This document shows positions 1 to 7,054 of a stretch of DNA of 39,316 bases, in pieces (position 1 is the stretch's first letter; the number at the start of each line of letters is the position of its first letter). The position numbers and the translations under genes were made by a program. The notes under the pieces are model-generated. The model worked only from the letters and a program-made list of their open reading frames with translations, was not told the DNA's origin and did not search any database. Origin of the DNA: Oscillospiraceae bacterium (GTDB lineage: Bacteria; Bacillota; Clostridia; Oscillospirales; CAG-272); assembly GCA_015065215.1 (NCBI GenBank), contig SVQT01000017.1, positions 1 through 39,316 on the forward strand, read 5' to 3'.

Positions 1-2
1 TT

Positions 3-170
3 GGCACCTGCATTCTCGGCTGGCTGGATGACAAAAAGCTCCGCGCGCTTTGCCACCTCGATGCCCCCGTCCGCCTTGTTATCACCCTCGGCTACGCTAA
101 GGAAGGCGACCCCCTACGCCCCAAAAAGCGCAAGGAGCTCGACGAGCTGGTGAGCGTCATTGAGGAATGA
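3..170 (+). CDS. Nitroreductase family protein, C-terminal end (partial)
   Basis: Only the last 55 codons are inside the window; the gene enters from the left edge in frame 3 and stops at TGA 168-170. The visible peptide begins GTCILGWLDDKKLRALC and continues through a VRLVITLGYAKEGDPLRP stretch to a basic PKKRKELDEL tail. This matches the C-terminal end of FMN-dependent nitroreductases (G-x-C-x-x-G-W, later LGYP-x-x-x-x-RPK+RK-x-L-x-E), which reduce nitro- or quinone-type substrates with NAD(P)H. The FMN-binding N-terminal part is out of view, so the assignment rests on this tail alone. Substrate cannot be inferred. A 52-nt gap separates it from the next gene, and no terminator hairpin is obvious there. 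Confidence 0.7.
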   Translation, partial: GTCILGWLDDKKLRALCHLDAPVRLVITLGYAKEGDPLRPKKRKELDELVSVIEE

Positions 171-222
171 TGCATATTTACGGCAGTAGATATTTATTTG
201 CCACGCAAGGAGGATTTAAAAA

Positions 223-870
223 ATGAGCAAAGCAACACAGACGATTATCATCGCTTTGATTTCTGCCGGCCTGGCGGCACTTGTCAATTGTATTTTTCAA
301 ATTATAAATAAGATAATTGATTATCGCCGTGCGGACAGGATGGATAAGCAAGACGACGAAAAAGAATACATATCGAAAAAAGAAAAAATCTATATCGCGG
401 CGCTTGATCGGCTTTTGCATATAAGACGGGGCTTTGACTATACGCGTGAAATGGCAAGACTGCACAAAAACCTGCAAGAAGAAATCGAGAAAAGCAACGC
501 TGCGTTTTGTGAAATCGCGCCACAGTTACGCTTATATTCCACAGATAAAATTTTTAATGAATATCAACGCTTAGCCATGTTTTCTATCTATGCTTATGCC
601 CCCGCGAATGGTCCCAGACTGATTGAAAACGGTAAATGGGCATACAGTGCGCAAATCACCTTGTTGGCCCGCCAAATGCAAGAGGATCTGGGATATAGAA
701 AATATAACAAAGCCTGTGATAGGGTTAGATGTCCAACCTGTGGGGCGGAGCATGACATGATAGCCAAATGCCCTGACTGCGGTCTTTCATACGAAGAAAT
801 GCTTCATAAAATCGAAGAATTGATCAAACAACCGCTTCCAAGTAACAGCCAAGACACACAAGAAGAGTAA
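223..870 (+). CDS. Hypothetical protein with N-terminal membrane anchor and C-terminal zinc ribbon
   Basis: A 215-residue protein of unknown function. ATG at 223 follows a strong AAGGAGG (207-213). Residues about 7-29 form one hydrophobic membrane segment, followed at once by basic YRRADR and a long charged, probably helical region (about 35-165). Residues 170-186 contain CPTC then CPDC spaced ten residues apart, a typical four-cysteine zinc ribbon (C170, C173, C183, C186). The predicted product is therefore a membrane-anchored protein with a cytoplasmic helical body and a zinc-ribbon end. I do not recognise a named family. It is the first gene of a stretch that also holds a tyrosine-recombinase remnant and an AT-rich HEPN-like gene, so it may be island cargo, but that is inference from position only. 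Confidence 0.75.
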   Translation: MSKATQTIIIALISAGLAALVNCIFQIINKIIDYRRADRMDKQDDEKEYISKKEKIYIAALDRLLHIRRGFDYTREMARLHKNLQEEIEKSNAAFCEIAPQLRLYSTDKIFNEYQRLAMFSIYAYAPANGPRLIENGKWAYSAQITLLARQMQEDLGYRKYNKACDRVRCPTCGAEHDMIAKCPDCGLSYEEMLHKIEELIKQPLPSNSQDTQEE

Positions 871-1048
871 GCCATGGAACAATTAGGGGACTTTGGGCCC
901 TGTTCTCTCGGCGAAAATTGTAAGGATCTTGGCAAACGTACAGTTTCTGATGTTTTTGTCAAAGCAAACCGTGTAGCAGCGGTTTGTTTGCCATGATGGC
1001 GTTTGAGCTTTTTTGTCAAGCAAGAACAGGGACGGCGCATGCGCTCTT

Positions 1049-1214
1049 TGAGCGCGGCCTCCTTGTTGCGCAGGGCGTGCAAATGAAGCTGATCCAACAG
1101 TGGCTTGGCCACAGCAACATCTCCACCACGGCAAACATCTACAGTCACGTAGATGCCTATAGCACCTTCCAATGCGCCATGGTCATCGATGAAACCTTGG
1201 GGAAGGGGGAATAA
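1049..1214 (+). pseudogene. Tyrosine recombinase/integrase, C-terminal remnant
   Basis: The frame ending at TAA 1212-1214 encodes LVAQGVQMKLIQQWLGHS, then NISTTANIYSHVD. This is the end of the catalytic domain of phage-type tyrosine recombinases: the HxLGHS-type block with the catalytic His/Trp region, and the nucleophile Tyr within ANIYSH. Everything upstream (core-binding domain, first catalytic Arg, the HxxR box) is missing; the preceding 100 bases do not continue the family. It is therefore a decayed fragment, not a working integrase. The approximate start given is where family similarity begins; the open frame extends back to ATG 984. It marks an old integration event between the nitroreductase gene and tRNA-Ser. 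Confidence 0.75.
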
Positions 1215-1217
1215 ACA

Positions 1218-1249
1218 AACGCCGCACGCCCGAAAGGGCGTGCGGCGTT
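1218..1249. terminator. Perfect 14-bp hairpin after the integrase remnant
   Basis: AACGCCGCACGCCC pairs with GGGCGTGCGGCGTT around a GAAA loop. It lies four bases after the integrase stop codon. The flanks lack a strong T-run on either strand (GAAAAAAC on the right, TGTTTATT when read leftward), so termination is plausible but not certain. Confidence 0.55.
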
Positions 1250-1296
1250 GAAAAAACATGTGTTATATGATAAAATAAGTGTGGCGAGGTGATTTT

Positions 1297-1974
1297 ATGA
1301 TATCTAATTTGCGATACAAGTCTAAAATTGAAGGCGAATGCCCAAGCGATTATATTTTTTCAGAAATAGAAGACAAAAAAGAATTAAAATTTCTTAAGTG
1401 GATGCATGTTTTACAAGGTATTGTTGCTAGATTGCATGCTAATATTGAAATGTATGACTATTATTTGAATTTGCTGTTTTTAAATGATGTTGTTAAGAAG
1501 AAGCTGAAGACTCACTATGTTACTCAGTTGAGCAATCTCTCCTTGGCAATAACTATAGATTTTTCTTGTATTTTTTATCAAGAGAATGACTTGTGTCTGC
1601 AGGATTTCAAGAGCTTTTGTATGCAAAATCAATTACTTTTTCGGCATGGTGATATACAAGAAAAATTGAAAGTCCTTAAAAAGATATCAAATACTGCAGA
1701 ACAAATTTATAAGGAATATTTTGATCAGCCAAGAAAAAAGATATTTGGGCACGCAGATTTTTTAATGTTAGATGAAAAAGGAGTTAAAACCACAGTAGGA
1801 AAGGTTACGACGAAAACCATGAGAAGTCTTTTGTGGAAAACTAAAAGGATTTTAAACGAAATATGGAAATGCTACAATAATCATAAACTGTGCTTTCAAT
1901 TTGAAAACGGAAATGATTACAAAGAAATAACCAAGCTTGTTTGTCAGCATTATGGAAATGATAATTTTACATAA
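1297..1974 (+). CDS. AT-rich hypothetical protein with HEPN-like RX5H motif (AbiU2-like candidate)
   Basis: A 225-residue soluble protein; ATG 1297 is preferred over GTG 1279 because GAGGTG (1286-1291) sits five bases upstream of it. The predicted structure is almost all helix. Residues 146-153 read RKKIFGHA, an R-x5-H motif like the RX4-6H catalytic motif of HEPN ribonucleases; placement in the last third, followed by D and a long helix ending ILNEIWKCYN, resembles the AbiU2/HEPN layout (R-n-k-x-x-x-H-x-D). HEPN proteins of this kind are RNases in abortive-infection and toxin-antitoxin systems. The gene is strikingly AT-rich compared with its neighbours, suggesting recent transfer. No clear antitoxin or nucleotidyltransferase partner is adjacent. 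The family call is from motif pattern only and could be wrong. Confidence 0.5.
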   Translation: MISNLRYKSKIEGECPSDYIFSEIEDKKELKFLKWMHVLQGIVARLHANIEMYDYYLNLLFLNDVVKKKLKTHYVTQLSNLSLAITIDFSCIFYQENDLCLQDFKSFCMQNQLLFRHGDIQEKLKVLKKISNTAEQIYKEYFDQPRKKIFGHADFLMLDEKGVKTTVGKVTTKTMRSLLWKTKRILNEIWKCYNNHKLCFQFENGNDYKEITKLVCQHYGNDNFT

Positions 1975-2190
1975 GAATGTCACACTGCTAACATATTGCA
2001 AAAGTTTGTAAAGGAGAAGGTGGACGCATTGCCGCCACGCGGCAAAGCTATTTGTTGCGCCAAGTCTGGCGACTTGCGCTGTAAGGCGTTGCACGCCTTA
2101 CCCCACGCCGATGCCTGCGGCATCAACGTGATTTCGCAAAGCACCCACACCGGCAAAAAAGGACTGCCCCGCGAGGGGGCAGTCCTTTTT
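1975..2190. other. Gene-free stretch between the HEPN-like gene and tRNA-Ser
   Basis: No convincing coding region. The stretch holds GC-rich short inverted repeats of the kind found in the window's other repeat clusters, and an 11-base match (2013-2023, GGAGAAGGTGG) to the 3' end of the tRNA-Ser gene, too short to call an attachment site. It ends with the terminator hairpin listed separately. Confidence 0.5.
2155..2190. terminator. Bidirectional intrinsic terminator at the tRNA-Ser 3' end
   Basis: An A-run, then GGACTGCCCC, a short loop (GCGAG) and GGGGCAGTCC, then TTTTTT. Read leftward it lies directly after the CCA end of tRNA-Ser and gives a strong stem followed by a T-run, so it should end the tRNA transcript; it would also stop rightward transcription from the island. 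Confidence 0.85.
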
Positions 2191-2281
2191 TGGCGGAGAA
2201 GGTGGGATTTGAACCCACGCGCCGCGTTAACGGCCTACGAGATTTCGAGTCACGCCTCTTCGACCACTTGAGTACTTCTCC
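2191..2281 (-). tRNA. tRNA-Ser(CGA)
   Basis: Minus-strand sequence begins GGAGAAGTACTCAAGTGG and ends CCTTCTCCGCCA, giving a 7-bp acceptor stem with encoded CCA. The anticodon loop is CTCGAAA, so the anticodon is CGA, reading UCG serine codons. It is a class II tRNA with the long variable arm expected for serine, and GGTTCAAATCC is a standard T-arm. The total length is 91 nt. Its 3' end faces the decayed island with the recombinase remnant, which fits tRNA-targeted integration. Its 5' side carries repeats of its own first 16-18 bases. Confidence 0.95.
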
Positions 2282-2676
2282 ATAAAAAATATTAAATTGT
2301 CAGAAAAGCATCTTGCAGGAAAGTCACCGAATCGGCGTCGCCTCTTCGATCCTGTTGCGGTGCCCAAAATTTGTTGCTCGCTGTTCGCTTCGCCAAATTT
2401 TGACCGCTGCCACTCGCTCGCCTTCCTTCATCCGCCGCCGGCGGCGGTCGGCTCGCTCCCCACTTGAGTACTTCTCCATAAAAAATATTAAATTGTCAGA
2501 AAAGCATCTTGCAGGAAAGTCACCGAATCGGCGTCGCCTCTTCGATCCTGTTGCCGTTACCGCATCGCACTTCGCAAATGCAATTTGCTCGCGCTCTGCG
2601 ACGGCTGCCACTCCTTATTGCTCGCTTACTCTGCCACCGGCAGCGCTCGCAAACGTCCCCACTTGAGTGCTTCTCC
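2282..2676 (-). repeat. Two repeat units (196 and 199 bp) carrying tRNA-Ser 5' ends
   Basis: The minus-strand motif GGAGAAG(T/C)ACTCAAGTGG, which is the tRNA-Ser 5' end, occurs in the true tRNA (plus-strand start 2266) and again with plus-strand starts at 2462 and 2661. Each unit also carries ATCGAAGAGGCG, matching the D-arm/anticodon-stem part of the tRNA (GTCGAAGAGGCG), followed by GATTCGGTGACTTTCC and an identical AT-rich spacer before the next 5' end. In both units a non-homologous insert of roughly 110-130 bp separates the two tRNA-like pieces. Units 1 and 2 share the 2281-2355 and 2477-2555 portions almost exactly. No complete cloverleaf can be folded from the extra copies, so they are fragments. 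Confidence 0.8.
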
Positions 2677-2928
2677 ATGAAATATGAAAAAGATGTTGCG
2701 TTTTGCGACTTGACCATTATAGCACAGTTGTGGCAAAAAAGCAAGAGCCTTTACAAAAAAAGCAGGAAAAAGTTGTGGGGGGCGTATGAGCGGTGCGGGA
2801 AAAACGTTTGAAGGAGCAAAAAGAAGAAATTTAGCAAACAAAAATTGAAATTTATTAAACAAAAAATGGAAAATAGAACAAAAATGTTGGAATTTGCGCT
2901 CAAAGCAAGAAAAAAGGTCGCCGTTCCC
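2677..2928. other. AT-rich gene-free stretch between tRNA-Ser repeats and ribF
   Basis: No credible gene. A minus-strand TATAAT (2716-2721) lies about 40 bases upstream of the rightmost tRNA-Ser 5' fragment and could be the -10 of the tRNA-Ser transcript, but its -35 (TTGCTT at 2739-2744) is poor. The right part is a purine-rich, A-rich tract downstream of ribF without a clear terminator hairpin. Confidence 0.4.
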
Positions 2929-3858
2929 TCAGAGGTATTCCTTCGCGCGGGCAATATCCTTTTTGATCTGCGCCTCGAGTGCCTCCACTGACGGAAACTT
3001 CTTTTCCGCGCGCAAAAAACGCAAAAAGGAGACGCGCAGGGTTTTGCCGTATAGATTCCCGTGAAAATCAAAGATAAAGGTTTCGCAATTCACGTCCTCG
3101 CCATCATCAAAGGTGGGGCGGGTGCCCACATTGCTGATGCCGGTAAAGGTGCGGCGGCCGATGCGAACGGTAGAGACGTAAACCCCATGTGCCGGGATCA
3201 GTCCCCCCTTGGGAAAGGAGAGATTGGCGGTTGGAAAGCCCATAGCGTTGCCGATATGCTTGCCGTCGGTGACGGTGCCGGTGATAAAGAAGGGGCGGCC
3301 CAAGAGCCTGGCGGCATCCTCCGGGTGCCCACGCTCCAGCATGGAGCGGATAACACTGGAGCTCACGGGTTGGCTGCCGTCAGCGACCGGGGGGAGCACC
3401 GAAAGGGTGCGATTGGGTTGCGAGCCGAAGGTTTTCATCAGGGTTTCGGTATTACCGGCGCCTTTGGCGCCATAGGTATAGTTAAAGCCGCAGACCGCCA
3501 GGCGGCAGTGACAGGCGCCGATCAGGATCTCGCGGACAAAATCGTCGGGATCCATATCCCGCAATTGCTCGAAATCGTAAAGGATCACAAAGCGCAGCCC
3601 GGCCGCTTTCAGCAGCTCCAATTTTTCCTCAAAGGTGTTCAGCTGTGGTACGGGATGACCGGAAAGCAGCAGGGAAGGGGGGCGGCGGAAGAGAATGGCG
3701 CCAAGCGGCAATTTTTCCTTGCGTTCGGCGTTTTTTTTCTTTAGCTCCTCGATCAGGGCACGGTGCCCGCGGTGTACGCCGTCAAAATTGCCAAGGCAAA
3801 GACCGCAATCGGTGATTTCAAAATTCCAGTTCGGATGTTTCAGATCTAAAATTTCCAT
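2929..3858 (-). CDS. ribF: Bifunctional riboflavin kinase / FAD synthetase
   Basis: This 309-residue enzyme phosphorylates riboflavin to FMN and adenylates FMN to FAD in the cytoplasm. The N-terminal half is the FAD synthetase nucleotidyltransferase: GNFDGVHRGH at about 22-31 is the HxGH-type nucleotide-binding motif, and SSSVIRSML is the ISSTxIR-like signature. The C-terminal half is the riboflavin kinase fold: FPTANL (GFPTANLSFP), then GVYVS and the GISNVGTRPTF block, with NCETFIFDF containing the conserved catalytic-region glutamate. Length is normal for the family. The ATG at 3858 is chosen because GGGAGGTG lies 6-7 bases upstream; an in-frame GTG at 3867 falls inside that ribosome binding site. 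It is transcribed divergently from the defence operon. Confidence 0.95.
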   Translation of the reverse strand: MEILDLKHPNWNFEITDCGLCLGNFDGVHRGHRALIEELKKKNAERKEKLPLGAILFRRPPSLLLSGHPVPQLNTFEEKLELLKAAGLRFVILYDFEQLRDMDPDDFVREILIGACHCRLAVCGFNYTYGAKGAGNTETLMKTFGSQPNRTLSVLPPVADGSQPVSSSVIRSMLERGHPEDAARLLGRPFFITGTVTDGKHIGNAMGFPTANLSFPKGGLIPAHGVYVSTVRIGRRTFTGISNVGTRPTFDDGEDVNCETFIFDFHGNLYGKTLRVSFLRFLRAEKKFPSVEALEAQIKKDIARAKEYL

Positions 3859-3890
3859 CAAAGGCACCTCCCATCTGTAAACTTTTCTTT

Positions 3891-3919
3891 ATTATACTGG
3901 AAAAAGGCGCTTTTTGCAA
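3891..3919 (-). promoter_or_regulatory. Promoter of ribF
   Basis: Read on the minus strand: TTGCAA (3914-3919), 17-base spacer, TATAAT (3891-3896), about 30 bases before the ribF ATG. The -10 is perfect and the -35 matches four of six. Confidence 0.7.
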
Positions 3920-3967
3920 GTCCATTTTATCAATTGCGAAAAACAAGGTCAAAAAAACGCAAAGCCG

Positions 3968-3996
3968 TTGACAGTATGGGGGAATAATGGTATAAT
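3968..3996 (+). promoter_or_regulatory. Perfect consensus sigma-A promoter of the TerB/ATPase/helicase operon
   Basis: TTGACA (3968-3973), exactly 17 bases, TATAAT (3991-3996), followed 20-odd bases later by AAAGGAGGGG and ATG 4024. A perfect consensus promoter without an evident operator suggests strong constitutive expression of the operon. Confidence 0.9.
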
Positions 3997-4023
3997 AAAC
4001 TATTACAGAAAGGAGGGGATCTG

Positions 4024-5706
4024 ATGGAAAACAATCGCCAAAATCAGACAAAACAAGATGATTTTTGGGATCTTTCGGATCTGGTGCCAAAGCGTAAAAT
4101 CCCCTCCCCAAAAGCAACCGAGGCCTCGGTTGAAGCGGTGGAGCTCCGCTTGCCGCCGCGGTTCCAAGCGGGGCAAACGGTATCCGATGTCCCCTTGACC
4201 GAGCGCTTTGTTTCTCCGGATGCCGAGCGGTCCTTGCGTGATGCGCAAAAGCCGGAAAAAAGCTACCGGCCCAAGGGCTCGCTGGTGCGGGAGGTGCGTA
4301 TTTACCGTTGGAAAAGCGCCTATACCTACTATGAGCAGTTTCGGCGCCATGCCGAGCATTTGGTTGGCCGTGAGGGCAGAAAATGCCCCGAGGCAGACTT
4401 TTTCTCCTATATGCCCCAATATACCCAGCTGAGCAAAAGCCAAATGGACTACTATTTTTGGTGGCGTACCAATTTTCGGCAAGGGAAGTGCTTGCCTGCC
4501 GCCTATTCCTATCTTTTGCTCTATCTCTATGAGCTGATCAATTTGAGCGAGGCGTATCAGGACCCGGCGAGCGGACAGGAGAGCATGCTGCGGCTGTGGC
4601 TTTCCTACAGGGAACAGCATCCCCGCCTGGATGCCCTGTTGCGTGAGTGGCTTTGCGATTATTCCTTGCTGCACGCCCTGCCGCCGCCGCGGCTGGACCC
4701 CGGACAGTACCGCACGCTGCTTTCCGGCTGTCGGCTCAAGGAGTTCTATGTTTCCGCCGCTGATGATACCGACGCGCTGGGTGTTGCGATGCTGCTTTTT
4801 TGCAACAATTATGACTATACAAAAAGTAAGTTTTACAACGAGGAGAGCAAGGCGGATTATGACCGCGTTCTGGGCGGTGCCATCCGTGTGGCATTGCGCT
4901 TTTTGCGGCAGGAGAGCGGAAACGGGCTGACCGACACCAGCGGTATGAGCACCTTGAGCCGGGACACCTTTTCTGGCGCGGTGTGCTCCTGGAGGCAAAA
5001 GCGGCGCATTGAGGTGGACTACACCTCCTTTTCGCACACACATGAATTGCGGTATATCATGACCGATGTGCTCAAATATGCCGAGAACGCGTTGCGTGCC
5101 AACCGTTTGATCAAATCCCGCCTATCCATTTATGCGCTCAGCGTCCCCCTGCGCCATTGCCTGGATGCCTATCTTGCCACGGCGCTGCCCCCCCGCCGCC
5201 GCGCGGCGGCGCCCTCCTTGCCTGCGTCTGTGCCGGATTATGAAAAGCGGTACGACCTACCCGCCGTCGGTGTGTCAATGGAGCGTGCCGCCCGGATCGA
5301 GGCAGAGTCCTGGCAGACCACCAAGCGCTTGGTAGAGGCCTTCGCGGGCGACGCGGAGGATGCTCGGGAGCGCATATCCCCCGCAACGGGTGCGAAAAAC
5401 GAAGAAATTTCAACACCAACCACACCAACGCTTCCGGCCGTTCCGGCCGCCGCGCCGGGCGAGCTCCCCTTTGCCCGGGCGCTGGGAGATTTGCTGCCTT
5501 TTTTGCGCTTGGCGCTGAAAAAAGACAAAGCGGGCGAGCGGCAGTTCGCGCTTTCCCGCGGGGAGCTGCCCGACGCCATCGCGGATAAAATCAATACCGT
5601 TTCGATGGATTATCTCGGAGACATCCTGTTGGAAGAGGAAGATGGCACCTATACCGTCATCCCGGATTATCTGGATTTTTTGACCGAACAAGGAGTGATA
5701 CAATAA
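4024..5706 (+). CDS. TerB-N/TerB-C domain protein (SngA-like, Shango defence system candidate)
   Basis: A 560-residue cytoplasmic protein; ATG 4024 has AAAGGAGG seven to eight bases upstream. After a low-complexity N-terminus, residues about 95-320 carry the TerB-N domain signature: PQYTQLSKSQMDYYFWWR at 131-148 followed by a helical LLLYLYELIN block. The last 75 residues (LPDAIADKIN, then YLGDILLEEE) resemble TerB-C. A variable Ala/Thr/Pro linker (about 450-480) joins the parts. TerB-family domains occur in stress and phage-defence loci and are thought to act as sensor or membrane-linked modules; no catalytic residues are apparent. It is first in a tight operon with a BrxD-like ATPase (one-base gap) and a DEAH helicase. 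This TerB-ATPase-helicase set matches Shango as I remember it. Domain calls are moderately firm; the system name is inference from gene composition. Confidence 0.75.
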   Translation: MENNRQNQTKQDDFWDLSDLVPKRKIPSPKATEASVEAVELRLPPRFQAGQTVSDVPLTERFVSPDAERSLRDAQKPEKSYRPKGSLVREVRIYRWKSAYTYYEQFRRHAEHLVGREGRKCPEADFFSYMPQYTQLSKSQMDYYFWWRTNFRQGKCLPAAYSYLLLYLYELINLSEAYQDPASGQESMLRLWLSYREQHPRLDALLREWLCDYSLLHALPPPRLDPGQYRTLLSGCRLKEFYVSAADDTDALGVAMLLFCNNYDYTKSKFYNEESKADYDRVLGGAIRVALRFLRQESGNGLTDTSGMSTLSRDTFSGAVCSWRQKRRIEVDYTSFSHTHELRYIMTDVLKYAENALRANRLIKSRLSIYALSVPLRHCLDAYLATALPPRRRAAAPSLPASVPDYEKRYDLPAVGVSMERAARIEAESWQTTKRLVEAFAGDAEDARERISPATGAKNEEISTPTTPTLPAVPAAAPGELPFARALGDLLPFLRLALKKDKAGERQFALSRGELPDAIADKINTVSMDYLGDILLEEEDGTYTVIPDYLDFLTEQGVIQ

Positions 5707-5707
5707 T

Positions 5708-7042
5708 ATGGAAAACACGCAAACTGTAACGGTACCGCGCCGCATTCTAAGCTCACTGCTATCCTCTTTGGCGGCGGGTGTTGTGCCGCGCGCCGGAGCC
5801 CCGTATATCGCGATTGGCAGAAAGGATGAGATTGGCGCCTTTCTCTCGGATTTGGAAAATATCGGGGAGGGCGGCTCCGCTATGCGCTTTCTCATTGGCA
5901 GGTACGGCAGCGGTAAAAGCTTTTTAATGCAGCTGATCCGCGGCTACGCCCTGGAGCGTGATTTTATCACCGCCGATGCGGATCTCACCCCCGAGCGCCG
6001 TCTTTACGGCGCGGGCGGCAGTGGCGTCGCCACCTACCGTGAGCTGATGAAAAATCTGGCCTCCAAGGCCTCGCCCGATGGGGGCGCGCTACCCAAAATC
6101 ATTGCCCGTTGGATCGGCAATCTGCAAGCGGAGATCGGGGAGGATCCCACTGGCGAGCGCCTGCGGGATGCGGTGACACGGGATCTGCGCGACGTGGAAT
6201 TTTTGGTGGGCGGCTTTGACTTTGCCCGGGTGATCTCGGCCTATTACCGCGCCTATCTGGACGGAGAAGATGAAAAAATGTCTGCCTGCCTTTGCTGGCT
6301 GCGTGGCGAGTTCGCCTCGAAAACCGAGGCGCGCCGTGCCCTTGGCTTTGCGGTTTCCACCATCATTGACGATGAAAACTGGTATGATTTCATCAAGCTC
6401 TTTGGTGTGTTGGCCCGCCGTATCGGTTACCGGGGCTTGGTGGTTTTTATTGACGAGTGCGTCAATCTCTACAAGATCGTGCACCGTGTCAGCCGTGAAA
6501 ATAATTACGAAAAGATCCTTTCGATGTTCAACGATGCCCTGCAAGGCAAGGCGGAGGGGCTTTTGATGGTGCTGGGGGGCACCCCGCAATTTTTAGAGGA
6601 TCCGAGAAGGGGACTGTTTGGCTACGAGGCGCTCCGCAGCCGCCTTTGCGACAGCCGCTTTGCCGATGCGGAGTTTAAAAATCTCATCGGCCCGGTGATC
6701 CGCCTGCGCCGCCTCTCGGATGACGAGCTGTTCGCGCTGATCGTGCGTGTAACCGCGCTTTACGCTCAGCACTATCACTGGGAGCCGCGGATCACCGCCG
6801 AGCAGCAAACGCGCTTTCTCACGCTGGCGCTTTCCCGGGCGGGTGCTAACAGCATGATCACCCCCCGTGAGATTTTGCGTGATTACCTGACCGTTCTCAA
6901 TATTCTGATGCAAAACGAACAGGCGGATTTTGATGGGATCGTTGCCCGTGTTAGTGCCGAAAGTGAAGTGGTCGAACATGTAAAAGATAGCGAAACGGGT
7001 GAAGAAAAGAAGGATTTTTCACTGGAAGACATCCTGCTGTAA
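5708..7042 (+). CDS. BrxD-like P-loop ATPase (DUF2791-type; SngB-like)
   Basis: A 444-residue AAA-type ATPase starting one base after the TerB gene stop. The Walker A motif GRYGSGKS is at residues 64-71 and Walker B LVVFIDE at 244-250, with a sensor-like segment LLMVLGGTPQFLEDPRRGLF (285-304) and a following arginine-rich LRSRL. The order IGR-D-E (36-41), Walker A, FIDE and GTPQF-D-RRGL is characteristic of the DUF2791/BrxD ATP-binding proteins of BREX-type loci, also found in Shango. The protein would couple ATP hydrolysis to action of the helicase encoded next. The end of the protein is acidic (SETGEEKKDF). Catalytic residues are intact, so it should be active. Function in defence is inferred from the neighbours; the ATPase family call is firm. 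Confidence 0.82.
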   Translation: MENTQTVTVPRRILSSLLSSLAAGVVPRAGAPYIAIGRKDEIGAFLSDLENIGEGGSAMRFLIGRYGSGKSFLMQLIRGYALERDFITADADLTPERRLYGAGGSGVATYRELMKNLASKASPDGGALPKIIARWIGNLQAEIGEDPTGERLRDAVTRDLRDVEFLVGGFDFARVISAYYRAYLDGEDEKMSACLCWLRGEFASKTEARRALGFAVSTIIDDENWYDFIKLFGVLARRIGYRGLVVFIDECVNLYKIVHRVSRENNYEKILSMFNDALQGKAEGLLMVLGGTPQFLEDPRRGLFGYEALRSRLCDSRFADAEFKNLIGPVIRLRRLSDDELFALIVRVTALYAQHYHWEPRITAEQQTRFLTLALSRAGANSMITPREILRDYLTVLNILMQNEQADFDGIVARVSAESEVVEHVKDSETGEEKKDFSLEDILL

Positions 7043-7054
7043 GGGGGGCTTGCT

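Noticed and set aside
874-996. Short 40-codon frame between the zinc-ribbon gene and the integrase remnant
   Set aside because: Poor ribosome binding site, no recognisable motif, and it lies in decayed recombinase territory.
2013-2023. GGAGAAGGTGG identical to part of the tRNA-Ser 3' end, possible attachment site
   Set aside because: Only eleven bases, partly resembling a ribosome binding site sequence; too short to claim as att without an empty-site comparison.
2313-2811. Several overlapping frames of about 75-117 codons in the tRNA-Ser repeat
   Set aside because: They are made of repeated tRNA-like DNA, give Arg/Ser-rich low-complexity peptides on both strands, and have no start signals.
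4003-5043. Long minus-strand frame (over 340 codons) opposite the TerB gene
   Set aside because: The forward frame has clear TerB motifs, promoter and RBS; the reverse frame follows from high GC and has no family features.
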